Of a stretch of DNA of 64,000 nt, positions 44,991 to 53,204 are shown one piece after another (the first letter of the stretch is position 1; each line of letters starts with the position of its first letter). The stretch is from assembly GCF_004923295.1 (NCBI RefSeq), contig NZ_CP039638.1:434001-498000 (forward strand). Direction: 5' to 3'. The notes beneath the pieces are model-generated. The model was not told the DNA's origin and searched no databases. It saw only the letters and a list, made by a program, of their open reading frames with translations. The position numbers and the translations under genes are program-made. Source of the DNA: Azospirillum sp. TSH100 (GTDB lineage Bacteria > Pseudomonadota > Alphaproteobacteria > Azospirillales > Azospirillaceae).

Positions 44991-45415
44991 GGGGCGGGCG
45001 CCGTTTCCAGCCCGACGAGGCCGATCTTCAGGTAACCGGCGGCGCGCAGGCTGTTCATCACCTCGGTCAGCGCACCGTAATCCACCGTCTTGTCGGCGCG
45101 CAGGAAGACGCGCTGGGTCTTGTCGCCATGGGTGGCGGCGTCCAGTGCCGTGCCCAGAGCCTCCCTGGTCGTCGTGGTCTCGCCCAGCGACAGCGTCTTG
45201 TCGGCCTGGATGGTCAGGAACAGCGGTTTGTCCGGCCGTGGCGTCGGCGTCGCTGTGGAGGCCGGCAGGTCGACCGGAACGTCAACCGTCGCCAGCGGGG
45301 CCGCGACCATGAAGATGATCAGCAGGACGAGGACGACGTCGATGAAGGGCGTGACGTTGATCTCATGGGTTTCGGTCAGATCATCGTCGTTGCCGGAGCC
45401 GAGGCGCGCACCCAT
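44987..45415 (-). CDS. exbD: ExbD biopolymer transport protein
   Basis: A 142-aa ExbD. It begins with a cytoplasmic segment and then the single helix with the functionally essential aspartate: ETHEINVTPFIDVVLVLLIIFMVAAPL (Asp about residue 26). The periplasmic part contains LFLTIQADKTLSLGE and VFLRADKTVDYGALTEVMNSLRAAGYLKIGLV, typical of ExbD/TolR. The ATG at 45415 is preceded by GGAGTGACGGCG, five bases after the exbB stop. It works with ExbB to convert proton-motive force for TonB. Confidence 0.93.
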   Translation of the reverse strand: MGARLGSGNDDDLTETHEINVTPFIDVVLVLLIIFMVAAPLATVDVPVDLPASTATPTPRPDKPLFLTIQADKTLSLGETTTTREALGTALDAATHGDKTQRVFLRADKTVDYGALTEVMNSLRAAGYLKIGLVGLETAPAP

Positions 45416-45420
45416 CGCCG

Positions 45421-46392
<972 letters not shown>

Positions 46393-46495
46393 GGCGGTCC
46401 AACTCCCCCTCGGCGCGTGCCCGGCACGCGCGATGCAAAAACCCGATGGCACTCCGGAGCAATGCCCCGGAGCAGATACCCCACCGCGGTTATAA

Positions 46496-46516
46496 TGCGA
46501 ATGAGTCGCACTCGCA
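46496..46516. promoter_or_regulatory. Fur/Irr-like operator upstream of exbB
   Basis: An imperfect palindrome of the form TGCGAATG-N5-CACTCGCA covers 21 bases. Its half sites (TGCGAaTG / CAcTCGCA) match the spelling of alphaproteobacterial Fur boxes. It is about 105 bases before the exbB start. Iron repression of the exbB-exbD-tonB-PepSY operon would be expected. Confidence 0.65.
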
Positions 46517-46638
46517 CTGAAAATCGACCGCACCCAGCGGCGAGTCATTCGTTTTTTGTGGGAATTCGGCGCTGCTCGGCCGCGATTTTGTTGGCCGCAC
46601 GAACTGTAAAGGACGCGGGAATGGCAGCAGCAACCAAG

Positions 46639-46656
46639 TGCGAATAAGTCTCAATA
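46639..46656. promoter_or_regulatory. Second Fur-like box upstream of the 84-aa gene
   Basis: TGCGAATAAGTCTCAATA shares the left half site TGCGAAT with the box at 46496 and continues with TCTCA, as in many bacterial Fur sites. It lies about 105 bases before the ATG at 46761. Right-arm symmetry is weaker, so confidence is lower. Confidence 0.45.
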
Positions 46657-46760
46657 CCACCAACTCCCCCCGGCTGTCGCGAAGAATCTCGGCGTTGCGC
46701 AACCTTCCGGCTTCCGCAGCGGTTGAACCGGCGGTCAAGACAACGCCAAGGAGAGGGCCG

Positions 46761-47015
46761 ATGACCACGGTTTCGGTGGTGGAGGAAAAGGGCAGCTTCC
46801 GACTGGTGGCCTGCGATGGCCGTTTCGCGGTGGTCGAGGCACGCGCTGGACAGGTGTTCGGCATGCCGGACGACGTCGGCGGTGGCCGCGAGGGTGCGAC
46901 GGACACCCCCGACGGCATCGCGTCCGTCGCCCACTGGACCGGCGAGGAGGAGGCCCGCGCCCTGATGCGTGATCTGTCCGGGCAGGGCGACCAACTGGCC
47001 CGCCGCATCTGGTGA
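46761..47015 (+). CDS. Uncharacterised 84-aa protein next to the TonB operon
   Basis: An 84-aa soluble protein begins MTTVSVVEEKGSFRLVACDGRFAVVEARAGQVFGM. The first 40 residues form a three-strand pattern and the rest is acidic helix (HWTGEEEARALMRDLSGQGDQLARRIW). The ATG at 46761 is preceded by AAGGAGAG, a strong RBS. It diverges from exbB and shares an upstream region with two Fur-like boxes, so an iron-responsive role is possible. The stop codon lies inside the TGATCC of the candidate RpoE promoter for the next unit. Confidence 0.65.
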   Translation: MTTVSVVEEKGSFRLVACDGRFAVVEARAGQVFGMPDDVGGGREGATDTPDGIASVAHWTGEEEARALMRDLSGQGDQLARRIW

Positions 47016-47042
47016 TCCGGCGGAGTCCCGGCCGCGTACCGC
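47013..47042 (+). promoter_or_regulatory. Candidate RpoE promoter of the SDR-NTF2 pair
   Basis: TGATCC at 47013-47018 and TACCGC at 47037-47042 are separated by 18 bases, the spacing of ECF11 RpoE promoters (TGATCC-N18-TAA/T). The -35 element is exact and the -10 element only partly matched. The ATG of the SDR gene is 28 bases downstream. The two stronger sites of the same type head the other two units of the cluster. Confidence 0.45.
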
Positions 47043-47070
47043 TCGGGGGAAACGGTGCGGAGCACACGCC

Positions 47071-47838
47071 ATGGATGGTACGGAGGCCGGCTCGAACGGC
47101 GTTACCTGGATCACCGGGGCCGGCAGCGGCATCGGCCGGGCGCTGGCGATCCATCTCGCCACGGGCGGGGCTTCGGTCGCGCTGTCCTCCCGAACGGTCG
47201 AGGATCTGACGGCCGCCGTTCAACTGGTGCCCGACCGCATGCGGATGTTCCCGCTGGACGTGACGGACCGCAAGGCGACCGCCGCCACTGTCGAAGCGAT
47301 AGAAAGCCGGCTGGGACCAATCGACCGGGCGGTGCTGAACGCCGGCACCCACATCCCGATGTCGCTGGAGGATTTCTCCGCCGACACCGCCCGCCGGCTG
47401 CTGGAGGTCAATTACATGGGCGTCGTCCATGGGCTGGAGGCGCTGCTGCCGCGCATGCGGGCGCGGGGACGCGGGCAGGTGGCGGTGGTCGCCTCGGTCG
47501 CCGGATACCGCGGCCTGCCGACGGCGGCGGCCTATGGCCCGACCAAGGCGGCGCTGATCAACCTGTGCGAATCGCTGAAGCCCGACTGCGATCGTGCCGG
47601 GATCAAGCTGCAACTGGTCTGCCCCGGCTTCGTCGACACGCCGCTGACCGCCCGCAACCGCTTTTCCATGCCGGACCTGATGGCGGTGGAGGACGCGGCC
47701 CGCGAACTGGCCGAGGGGCTTGACGGCGACCGCTTCGAGATCAGCTTCCCCCGGCGCTTCACCCGCAAGCTGAAGCTGGCGCGCTGCCTGCCCTATCGGC
47801 TTTATTTCCCCCTGGTGCGCAAGGCGACGGGAACATGA
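47071..47838 (+). CDS. Short-chain dehydrogenase/reductase of the RpoE cluster
   Basis: A 255-aa classical SDR. It has the NAD(P) motif VTWITGAGSGIGRALA, VLNAGTHIP (the NNAG position), the catalytic serine in VVASVAGYRGL, and Tyr-x3-Lys in AAAYGPTKAAL. The C-terminus is basic (FTRKLKLARCLPYRLYF). In Rhodobacter-type RpoE/ChrR clusters an SDR of this kind is a recurrent member of the singlet-oxygen regulon, so a lipid-related substrate is plausible. The next gene overlaps its stop by four bases (ATGA). The ATG at 47071 is preferred over the longer frame from 46969, which runs through the 84-aa gene. Confidence 0.85.
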   Translation: MDGTEAGSNGVTWITGAGSGIGRALAIHLATGGASVALSSRTVEDLTAAVQLVPDRMRMFPLDVTDRKATAATVEAIESRLGPIDRAVLNAGTHIPMSLEDFSADTARRLLEVNYMGVVHGLEALLPRMRARGRGQVAVVASVAGYRGLPTAAAYGPTKAALINLCESLKPDCDRAGIKLQLVCPGFVDTPLTARNRFSMPDLMAVEDAARELAEGLDGDRFEISFPRRFTRKLKLARCLPYRLYFPLVRKATGT

Positions 47839-48281
47839 CGGACGATCCGCGGAACGCCGGGCTGGAGGCCTGGGCCCAATTCTTCGAGACGCTCAGCCAT
47901 GACAGGCTGGACCGGCTGCCGGCGCTGACGGTGCCGGAAGTGCGCTTCCGCGACCCCTTCAACGACGCCCATGGCCGCGACGCGGTGCGCGCGGTGCTGG
48001 TCCACACGCTGGACGGCTGCCGCGACCTGCGCTTCACCGTCACCCACCGGCTGTTCGCCGCCGATCTGGCGATCCTGCGCTGGCGCTTCGAGGCAACGGT
48101 GACCGGCATCGGCCGCCTGGACGTGATCGGCACCAGCGAGGTGCGGCAGGCCGCCGACGGTCGGGTGGCCGAACACATCGACCATTGGGATTCCGGCGAG
48201 CACGTCTATCTGCGCCTGCCGCTGCTGGGCGCGCCCTTGCGCCTCATTCGGCGGCGGCTGGGCGCCTTTCCGCCGGATTGA
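47835..48281 (+). CDS. SnoaL/NTF2-like protein
   Basis: A 148-aa protein with the NTF2-like (SnoaL) cone fold pattern: FETLSHDRLDRLPALTVPEVRFRDPFNDAHGRDAVRAVL, then three strands LRFTVTHRLFAADLAILRWRFEATV, and ADGRVAEHIDHWDSGEHVYLRLPLLG. Such proteins are small-molecule binding or isomerase-like. Translational coupling with the SDR and its position in the cluster argue for a shared substrate. The last 38 bases overlap the DUF3833 gene in convergent orientation. Confidence 0.8.
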   Translation: MTDDPRNAGLEAWAQFFETLSHDRLDRLPALTVPEVRFRDPFNDAHGRDAVRAVLVHTLDGCRDLRFTVTHRLFAADLAILRWRFEATVTGIGRLDVIGTSEVRQAADGRVAEHIDHWDSGEHVYLRLPLLGAPLRLIRRRLGAFPPD

Positions 48282-48771
48282 CGGCCTCCGGCAGCGCCAG
48301 CCGGCCTTCGGGCAGGAAGAACAGGCTGACCGTGCCGATCCACAGCCCCCAGCGATAGACATTGGCCCGGTTGATCAGCGCATCGCCGGGTTGCAGCCAC
48401 ATCCAGTCGTCGAACCGCACGCGCCAGCGGTCGCCACCGACCTTCAGCGCCATCTCGTAGGTCCAGTTCAGCGCATTGCCGACCGACCGACCGGACGCCG
48501 TGCCGATCACATCGTCGGCCCGCCCCTCATAGAGGCCGTCGCCGGTCCTGGCGATGCGCCAGACCCGGCGGTCGGTCTCGCCGTCGGCATAGACGAAGCG
48601 TTCGTCCAGCATCAGCTCCCGGCCGTCCCACCGGCCGTCGATTTCGACGGTGAAGCTGCGGCGCAGCGTGCCGAACCGGTCCTCGAACACCCCCCAGGCA
48701 TGGGTGCGCCCGGCGAAATACTCCTCGATCCGCAACTCGGGCGTCCGGCCGGCGAAATCCTCAATCTTCAT
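48244..48771 (-). CDS. DUF3833 family protein
   Basis: A 175-aa protein of the DUF3833 family. It is recognised by the pattern MKIEDFAGRTPELRIEEYFAGRTHAWGVFEDRFGTLRRSFTVEIDGRWDG and the later GNALNWTYEMALKVGGDRWRVRFDDWMWLQPGDALINRANVYRWGLWIG. It is a lipocalin-like beta barrel by appearance, normally exported in other bacteria, but no signal peptide is visible with the start at 48771. DUF3833 genes accompany cfa and DUF1365 genes in singlet-oxygen clusters. The 3' end overlaps the NTF2 gene by 38 bases tail to tail. Confidence 0.85.
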   Translation of the reverse strand: MKIEDFAGRTPELRIEEYFAGRTHAWGVFEDRFGTLRRSFTVEIDGRWDGRELMLDERFVYADGETDRRVWRIARTGDGLYEGRADDVIGTASGRSVGNALNWTYEMALKVGGDRWRVRFDDWMWLQPGDALINRANVYRWGLWIGTVSLFFLPEGRLALPEAVNPAERRPAAAE

Positions 48772-48787
48772 CTCAGGCGCCCTCCGC

Positions 48788-50023
48788 TCACGGCTTGCGG
48801 AAACGCCAGAGCCCGACATCGATGGTCCCGGCGCGGAAGCCTGCCTCGCAATAGGCGAGGTAATAATCCCACAGCCGGCGGAACCGCTCGTCGAAGCCCT
48901 GTGCCGCCACCTGCGGCGCGGCCTCCAGAAAGCGACGCCGCCACTCGGCGCAGGTCCGGGCATAGGAAGCGCCGAAGGTCTCGACATGGTCGACCACCAG
49001 CCCGGCGCGCTCCGCCTCGGCGCGCAGGACCGACGGGCAGGGCAGCAGACCGCCGGGGAATATGTGGCGCTGGATGAAATCGCAATTGCGGCGGTAGGCC
49101 GGGAATCGGGCGTCGTCGATGGTGATCGCCTGGACCACCGCCGCCCCGCCGGGCAGCAGCCGGTCGCGCAGGGTGGCGAAGTAGCGCGGCCAATGCTCCT
49201 CCCCCACCGCCTCGATCATCTCGATCGAGACGATGCGGTCGAAGCTGCCGCCCACATCGCGATAGTCCATCAGCCGCAGATCGGCCTGTGCGGCCAGCCC
49301 GGCGCCGTCCATGCGGTCGCGGGCGAAGGCCAGCTGCTCGGCCGACAGGGTCAGCCCGACGACCGAGGCGCCGCGGCGGCCAGCCAGATGCTCCGCCATG
49401 CCGCCCCAGCCGCAGCCGATCTCCAGCACCCGATGGCCGGGCCGAAGATCCAGCAGGTCGGCGACGCGGGCGATCTTGACCTCCTGCGCGTCCTCCAGAC
49501 TCTGGTCCTCGCGCTCGTACAGTGCGGAGGAATAGGTCATGCCGGGGTCGAGCCACAGCCGGTAGAAGCCGTTGCCCAGATCATAATGGAAAGCGATGTT
49601 GCGGCGGCTGCCGCGGCGGGAGTTGGCACGGCTGCGGTGGAACAGCCGGTTGACCAGCCCGGCCAGCAGGCTGCCGTCCAGACCGCTGCCCAGCTCCGCC
49701 TCGTTGCGGATCGCCAGCTCGATCAGCGCCGGCAGGTCGCCGGTGCGCCACAGCCCGTCGCCATAGGCCTCCGCCATGCCGATATCGCCGCCCAACAGCA
49801 GCCGGCGTGCCGCGACATCGTCGAGCAGCGTCAGGTCGGCGCGCGGGCCTTGCGCCGGATCGCCGACGCACATGGTCCGGCCGTCGGGCAGGCGCAGGGT
49901 CAGCTCGCCACGGCCGATGCGGCCGGCCATCCTCGTCAGGGCTGCGGTCCACAGGTCGCGTCCGGTCACAAGCCGCAGCCACCGGGGCTGACGTCGAAGC
50001 GCGCTTGCAGCGATGTCGGTCAT
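48788..50023 (-). CDS. Cyclopropane-fatty-acyl-phospholipid synthase family methyltransferase
   Basis: A 411-aa SAM-dependent methyltransferase of the CFA synthase family. It has FHYDLGNGFYRLWLDPGMTYSSALYEREDQSLEDAQ, the SAM motif VLEIGCGWGGMAEHLA, and IVSIEMIEAVGEEHWPRYF with the substrate-facing glutamate. In Rhodobacter sphaeroides the homologue CfaA is part of the RpoE regulon and modifies unsaturated membrane lipids under singlet oxygen. Its neighbours (an FAD oxidoreductase and DUF1365 upstream, DUF3833 downstream) are those of that cluster. Whether it makes cyclopropane or furan-type products is not decidable from sequence. Confidence 0.92.
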   Translation of the reverse strand: MTDIAASALRRQPRWLRLVTGRDLWTAALTRMAGRIGRGELTLRLPDGRTMCVGDPAQGPRADLTLLDDVAARRLLLGGDIGMAEAYGDGLWRTGDLPALIELAIRNEAELGSGLDGSLLAGLVNRLFHRSRANSRRGSRRNIAFHYDLGNGFYRLWLDPGMTYSSALYEREDQSLEDAQEVKIARVADLLDLRPGHRVLEIGCGWGGMAEHLAGRRGASVVGLTLSAEQLAFARDRMDGAGLAAQADLRLMDYRDVGGSFDRIVSIEMIEAVGEEHWPRYFATLRDRLLPGGAAVVQAITIDDARFPAYRRNCDFIQRHIFPGGLLPCPSVLRAEAERAGLVVDHVETFGASYARTCAEWRRRFLEAAPQVAAQGFDERFRRLWDYYLAYCEAGFRAGTIDVGLWRFRKP

Positions 50024-50048
50024 GGGCGGAAAGCCTTCTCGGAAACGG

Positions 50049-50924
50049 TCAGGAACGGGTGGGGCCGATGCCTGTCACGCCGGCGCCCCCCACGATTGCG
50101 CTTTTCACGATGGTGACGGGATGCGCCGGGGCCGGCGGACGCGGGCGGATCGCCAGCCCCTTGCGCCAAAGATGCAGCGCCTCCCAATGGATGCCGGCGA
50201 CCACCTTGGCGGTCATCAGCGGATGGCGGGCCCAGGCGCGCAGGATGGCGCCGTCGCTCAGCTCCACCCGTTCGGCGGTCAGCGAGGCGTGCAGCACCGG
50301 CCCCTCGGCATCGGTCTGGCGGATCGACACCGCCAGCGGCTCCCCCGGCTGCCCGCCGGGCGGCCGGATGCGGAAGTGATAGGCGGTTTCCATGTCCATG
50401 AAGGGCGAGACGTAGAAGCCCTTCTCGCAGCGCTGGCGCACCAGCCCGTCCGGCCCCGGCGCAGCCGGAATCAGGTAGGCGTGGCGCTGGCCGAAGGTGT
50501 TGGACACCTCATGGATGACGGCGGCGAGCGTCCCGTCCCGGCGGTGGCAGAACCAGACGCAGAGCGGGTTGAAGACGAAGCCCAACACCCGCGGGAAGCA
50601 CAGCAGCCGCACCGGCCCGCCGCCGTCGATCCCCGCGGCGGCAAGCTGGCTTTCGGCCCAGGCTTTCAGATCCCTTATCTCCCTCTCCCCCCCGGGGGGG
50701 AGGGGGGATTCACCACCCAACGGCCCGAAATCGCGGTCGCGGAAGCCGATCAGCCCGAAGCGGTTGCGGGCGAACAGCCGCAACTCGCGGTCCAGCCGGG
50801 GAAGCTCGTCCAGATCGGCCAGCAGGCTGAACACCCGGTAGGACAGCCGGTGCCGCACCGGCTTCACCCGGTGGTGCATCACCGTGCCGACATAGAGACC
50901 GGAGGCGAAACGCGCCGTTTCCAT
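50049..50924 (-). CDS. DUF1365 family protein with an in-frame palindromic insertion
   Basis: A 291-aa DUF1365 protein: ETARFASGLYVGTVMHHRVKPVRHRLSYRVFSLLADLDELP, then RLLCFPRVLGFVFNPLCVWFCHRRDG, HEVSNTFGQRHAYLIP and KGFYVSPFMDMETAYHFRI. The family is consistently found with the FAD oxidoreductase and CFA synthase of singlet-oxygen clusters. Between FRDRDFGPL and DLKAWAESQ it carries about 14 extra residues (GGESPLPPGGEREI) encoded by a GC palindrome; in other family members this loop is much shorter, as far as I know. The ATG at 50924 overlaps the oxidoreductase stop (TGATG). Confidence 0.87.
   Translation of the reverse strand: METARFASGLYVGTVMHHRVKPVRHRLSYRVFSLLADLDELPRLDRELRLFARNRFGLIGFRDRDFGPLGGESPLPPGGEREIRDLKAWAESQLAAAGIDGGGPVRLLCFPRVLGFVFNPLCVWFCHRRDGTLAAVIHEVSNTFGQRHAYLIPAAPGPDGLVRQRCEKGFYVSPFMDMETAYHFRIRPPGGQPGEPLAVSIRQTDAEGPVLHASLTAERVELSDGAILRAWARHPLMTAKVVAGIHWEALHLWRKGLAIRPRPPAPAHPVTIVKSAIVGGAGVTGIGPTRS
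50681..50708. repeat. GC-rich palindromic element inside the DUF1365 gene
   Basis: The CT-rich left arm (CCCTCTCCCCCCC) and the GA-rich right arm (GGGGGGGAGGGGGG) are nearly complementary and meet without a loop. The arm spelling CCCTCTCCC/GGGAGAGGG is shared with the element at 38620-38642. It occupies coding sequence in frame and translates as part of the extra loop. Confidence 0.7.
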
Positions 50925-52330
50925 CACGCCGTCTCCAGCTCGGCGGCGCCCGCTGCCTGGACGGGTGCCGGCGCCGGCGTCGGTCCGACATAAATGCGGC
51001 CGGACGGGTTCGCCACCGTCCAGGGCCGTGGCAGGCCGCCCAGCGCCTCCGCCACCGCAAGGCCGGCCTGCGCCCCGTCCTCGTGGAAGCCGGCGCCGAA
51101 ATAGGAGCCGGCAAACCAGGTCCGCCGCTTTCCTTGCAGGCTCCACAGCCGCTTCTGCGCCGCCAGCGCCTCCATCCCGAAAATGGGGTGGTCGTAGAGC
51201 ACGCTGCGCAGGATGCTGCCTTCGCGCGGCGGGCGGATCGGGTTCAGCGTGACGAACAGATCGCGTTCCCTTGGCAGGAAGCCTTGTAGCCGGTTCATCC
51301 AGTAGGTGACGCACACGGCGTCGCGTTCCCCCTGCCGGCCGCCATCGCCCTGCTCGGCCAGATAGTTCCAGCTCGACCACACCGCCCGGCGCTTCGGCAT
51401 CAGGGCGGCGTCGCTGTGCAGGATGGCAAGGTTGCGCTCATAGCCGAAGGCGCCCAGCAGCCGGCGCTCCTCCTCCCCGGCATCCTCCAGCAGGGACAGC
51501 GCCTGATCGGCGTGGGTGGCGATCACCACATGGTCGTGGGCGCGCACAACGCCGCGGCGGTCGCGCAGCAGCACACGGTTCTCCTCGCGGACGATTCCCT
51601 CCACCCCGCAATTCAGCCTCAGGGCGCCGGGCATGTCGGCCAGGATGCGCCCGACATAGCTGCGGCTGCCGCCCTCCACCGTGCGCCAGACCGGGCGGCC
51701 GGTGATCCTCAGCAGGCCGTGGTTGTCGCAGAAGCGGATGAAGGCGGCGGCGGGATGGCCGCGCATCGAGTCCGCCGGGGTCGACCAGATGGCGGCGGCC
51801 ATCGGCAGCAGATGGTCGCGGACGAAGGCGTCGGAATAGCCGCCGCGGTCCAGCACGTCGCCGAGCGTCAGCGTCTCCGCCGCCGGATCCGTCAACAGGC
51901 CGGGCGCCTCGCGGTAGAAGCGCAAGAGGTCGGCGATCATCCGCCAGAAGCGCGGGCGCAGCAGGTTGCGCTTCTGCGCGAACAGGGTGCCGAGCGAGCT
52001 GCCGGCATACTCCACCCGCCCGCCGTCCAGCGAGGCGGAAAAGCTCATGTCGGTCGCCCGGGTCGCGACACCCAGATGGTCGAACAACGCCACCAGATTG
52101 GGGTAGCAGGGCTCGTTGTAGACGATGAAGCCGGTGTCGACCGGGGTGGCGGCCTCCCCCTCCACATCCACCGTGTTGGCGTGGCCGCCCGGCCGGTCCT
52201 CCTTCTCGTAGAGGGTGACGCGGTGCGTCTTCGACAGCAGCCAGGCCGCCGACAGCCCGGCGATGCCGGCGCCGATCACGGCGATGTCGAGCGGAGCCGG
52301 AGAGGAAGGGGGAGACGGGGATTGCGGCAT
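50924..52330 (-). CDS. NAD(P)/FAD-dependent oxidoreductase of the cfa cluster
   Basis: A 468-aa FAD-dependent oxidoreductase. The FAD motif is DIAVIGAGIAGLSAAWLLSKTHRVTLYEKEDRPGGHANTVDVEG. Family stretches are DTGFIVYNEPCYPNLVALFDHLGVATRATDMSFS and HVVIATHADQALSLL. It is a flavin amine oxidase-like protein that typically precedes DUF1365 and the CFA synthase in alphaproteobacterial singlet-oxygen clusters. It is first in its operon, behind a candidate RpoE promoter shared back to back with rpoE. The C-terminal tail is Pro/Ala-rich. Confidence 0.88.
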   Translation of the reverse strand: MPQSPSPPSSPAPLDIAVIGAGIAGLSAAWLLSKTHRVTLYEKEDRPGGHANTVDVEGEAATPVDTGFIVYNEPCYPNLVALFDHLGVATRATDMSFSASLDGGRVEYAGSSLGTLFAQKRNLLRPRFWRMIADLLRFYREAPGLLTDPAAETLTLGDVLDRGGYSDAFVRDHLLPMAAAIWSTPADSMRGHPAAAFIRFCDNHGLLRITGRPVWRTVEGGSRSYVGRILADMPGALRLNCGVEGIVREENRVLLRDRRGVVRAHDHVVIATHADQALSLLEDAGEEERRLLGAFGYERNLAILHSDAALMPKRRAVWSSWNYLAEQGDGGRQGERDAVCVTYWMNRLQGFLPRERDLFVTLNPIRPPREGSILRSVLYDHPIFGMEALAAQKRLWSLQGKRRTWFAGSYFGAGFHEDGAQAGLAVAEALGGLPRPWTVANPSGRIYVGPTPAPAPVQAAGAAELETA

Positions 52331-52419
52331 GGGGCGGCCCTTTTCGGGGTCTTGGCTGTTTCCGGGATCGGTCTGAGGGTCGGCACCCTAACCGGAATGG
52401 GTAGGCTCGGCGTGTGATC

Positions 52420-52449
52420 GAGATACGGAGGCGGATCGCGGTTGGATCA
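52420..52449 (-). promoter_or_regulatory. Candidate RpoE promoter of the FAD oxidoreductase-DUF1365-cfa-DUF3833 operon
   Basis: On the minus strand, TGATCC (52449-52444) and TATCTC (52425-52420) are separated by 18 bases, as in ECF11 RpoE promoters. It is about 90 bases upstream of the oxidoreductase start. Confidence 0.7.
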
Positions 52450-52522
52450 TCGCCACGCTCGCGCTTTCCGGTCACCCGGCGGAATGCACGGGGAGACACG
52501 GACAAAAAGACGCAGGCACCAG

Positions 52523-52552
52523 TGATCCGAAGCGCGGGCGTCGGCGTAACTC
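52523..52552 (+). promoter_or_regulatory. Candidate RpoE promoter of rpoE-chrR
   Basis: TGATCC at 52523-52528 and TAACTC at 52547-52552 with 18 bases between match the RpoE consensus best of the three sites in the cluster. The -10 element ends only four bases before the ATG at 52557, so either the message is leaderless or translation starts further in. Confidence 0.75.
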
Positions 52553-52556
52553 CAGC

Positions 52557-53204
52557 ATGATCGCCCCCTTGGCCACCCTTCTGACCCATGCCGCCGGACC
52601 GGACCGCGCCAGATCCGGAGCACCGGGCGGCGGGTTGCCGGCACGCGGCGACGATCCGGCGGCTGCGCAGCTGTCCGCCGATCTGGTCGCGGTGGCGGCG
52701 GGCGACCGGCAGGCCTTCGCCCGGCTGTTCGCCCATTTCGCCCCGCGGGTGAAGGCCTACATGCTGAAGCTCGGCATGCCGGCGCAGCGGGCGGAGGATC
52801 TGGCGCAGGACACCCTGCTGTCGGTGTGGCGCAAGGCCGCCCTCTACGACCCGGCGAAGGCGGAGGCGGCGACCTGGGTCTTCACCATCGCCCGCAACCT
52901 GCGCATCGACGCGCTGCGCCGTGAGCGCCATCCGGAGGTGTCGGACGACGAATTGCTGGAGCATGAGGACGACCGCCCGCGCGCCGACGAACTTCTGGAC
53001 GGCGACCGCCGCGCCAGCCGGCTGCGCGGCGCGCTGGCCTCGCTGACGCCGGAGCAGGCGGAGGTGGTGCGGCTGTCCTTCTTCGCCGACCTTGCCCATC
53101 CGGCGATCGCCGAACGGCTGGACGTGCCGCTGGGCACAGTGAAATCGCGCCTGCGTCTGGCCATGGTCAAGATCCGCAAGGCGTTGGGAGACGACGACCG
53201 ATGA
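52557..53204 (+). CDS. rpoE: ECF sigma factor RpoE (singlet-oxygen type)
   Basis: A 215-aa extracytoplasmic-function sigma factor of the ECF11 type. Region 2 reads AFARLFAHFAPRVKAYMLKLGMPAQRAEDLAQDTLLSVWRKA, and region 4 reads LTPEQAEVVRLSFFADLAHPAIAERLDVPLGTVKSRLRLAMVKIRKAL. It directs RNA polymerase to TGATCC-type promoters. Release from ChrR under singlet oxygen is the known mechanism in relatives. The annotated ATG at 52557 gives a long N-terminus; given the promoter only a few bases upstream, a TTG at 52569 or 52635 could be the real start. The chrR gene overlaps its stop by four bases. Confidence 0.93.
   Translation: MIAPLATLLTHAAGPDRARSGAPGGGLPARGDDPAAAQLSADLVAVAAGDRQAFARLFAHFAPRVKAYMLKLGMPAQRAEDLAQDTLLSVWRKAALYDPAKAEAATWVFTIARNLRIDALRRERHPEVSDDELLEHEDDRPRADELLDGDRRASRLRGALASLTPEQAEVVRLSFFADLAHPAIAERLDVPLGTVKSRLRLAMVKIRKALGDDDR

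Larger units (their letters stand above)
46393..46760. other. Divergent regulatory region between exbB and the 84-aa gene
   Basis: This 368-base gap holds two iron-regulator-like boxes (46496-46516 and 46639-46656) and a locally AT-rich stretch (46545-46620), consistent with two outward promoters. No protein frame with an RBS was found within it. The longer frame starting at 46638 simply extends the 84-aa gene upstream without a better start. Confidence 0.65.
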
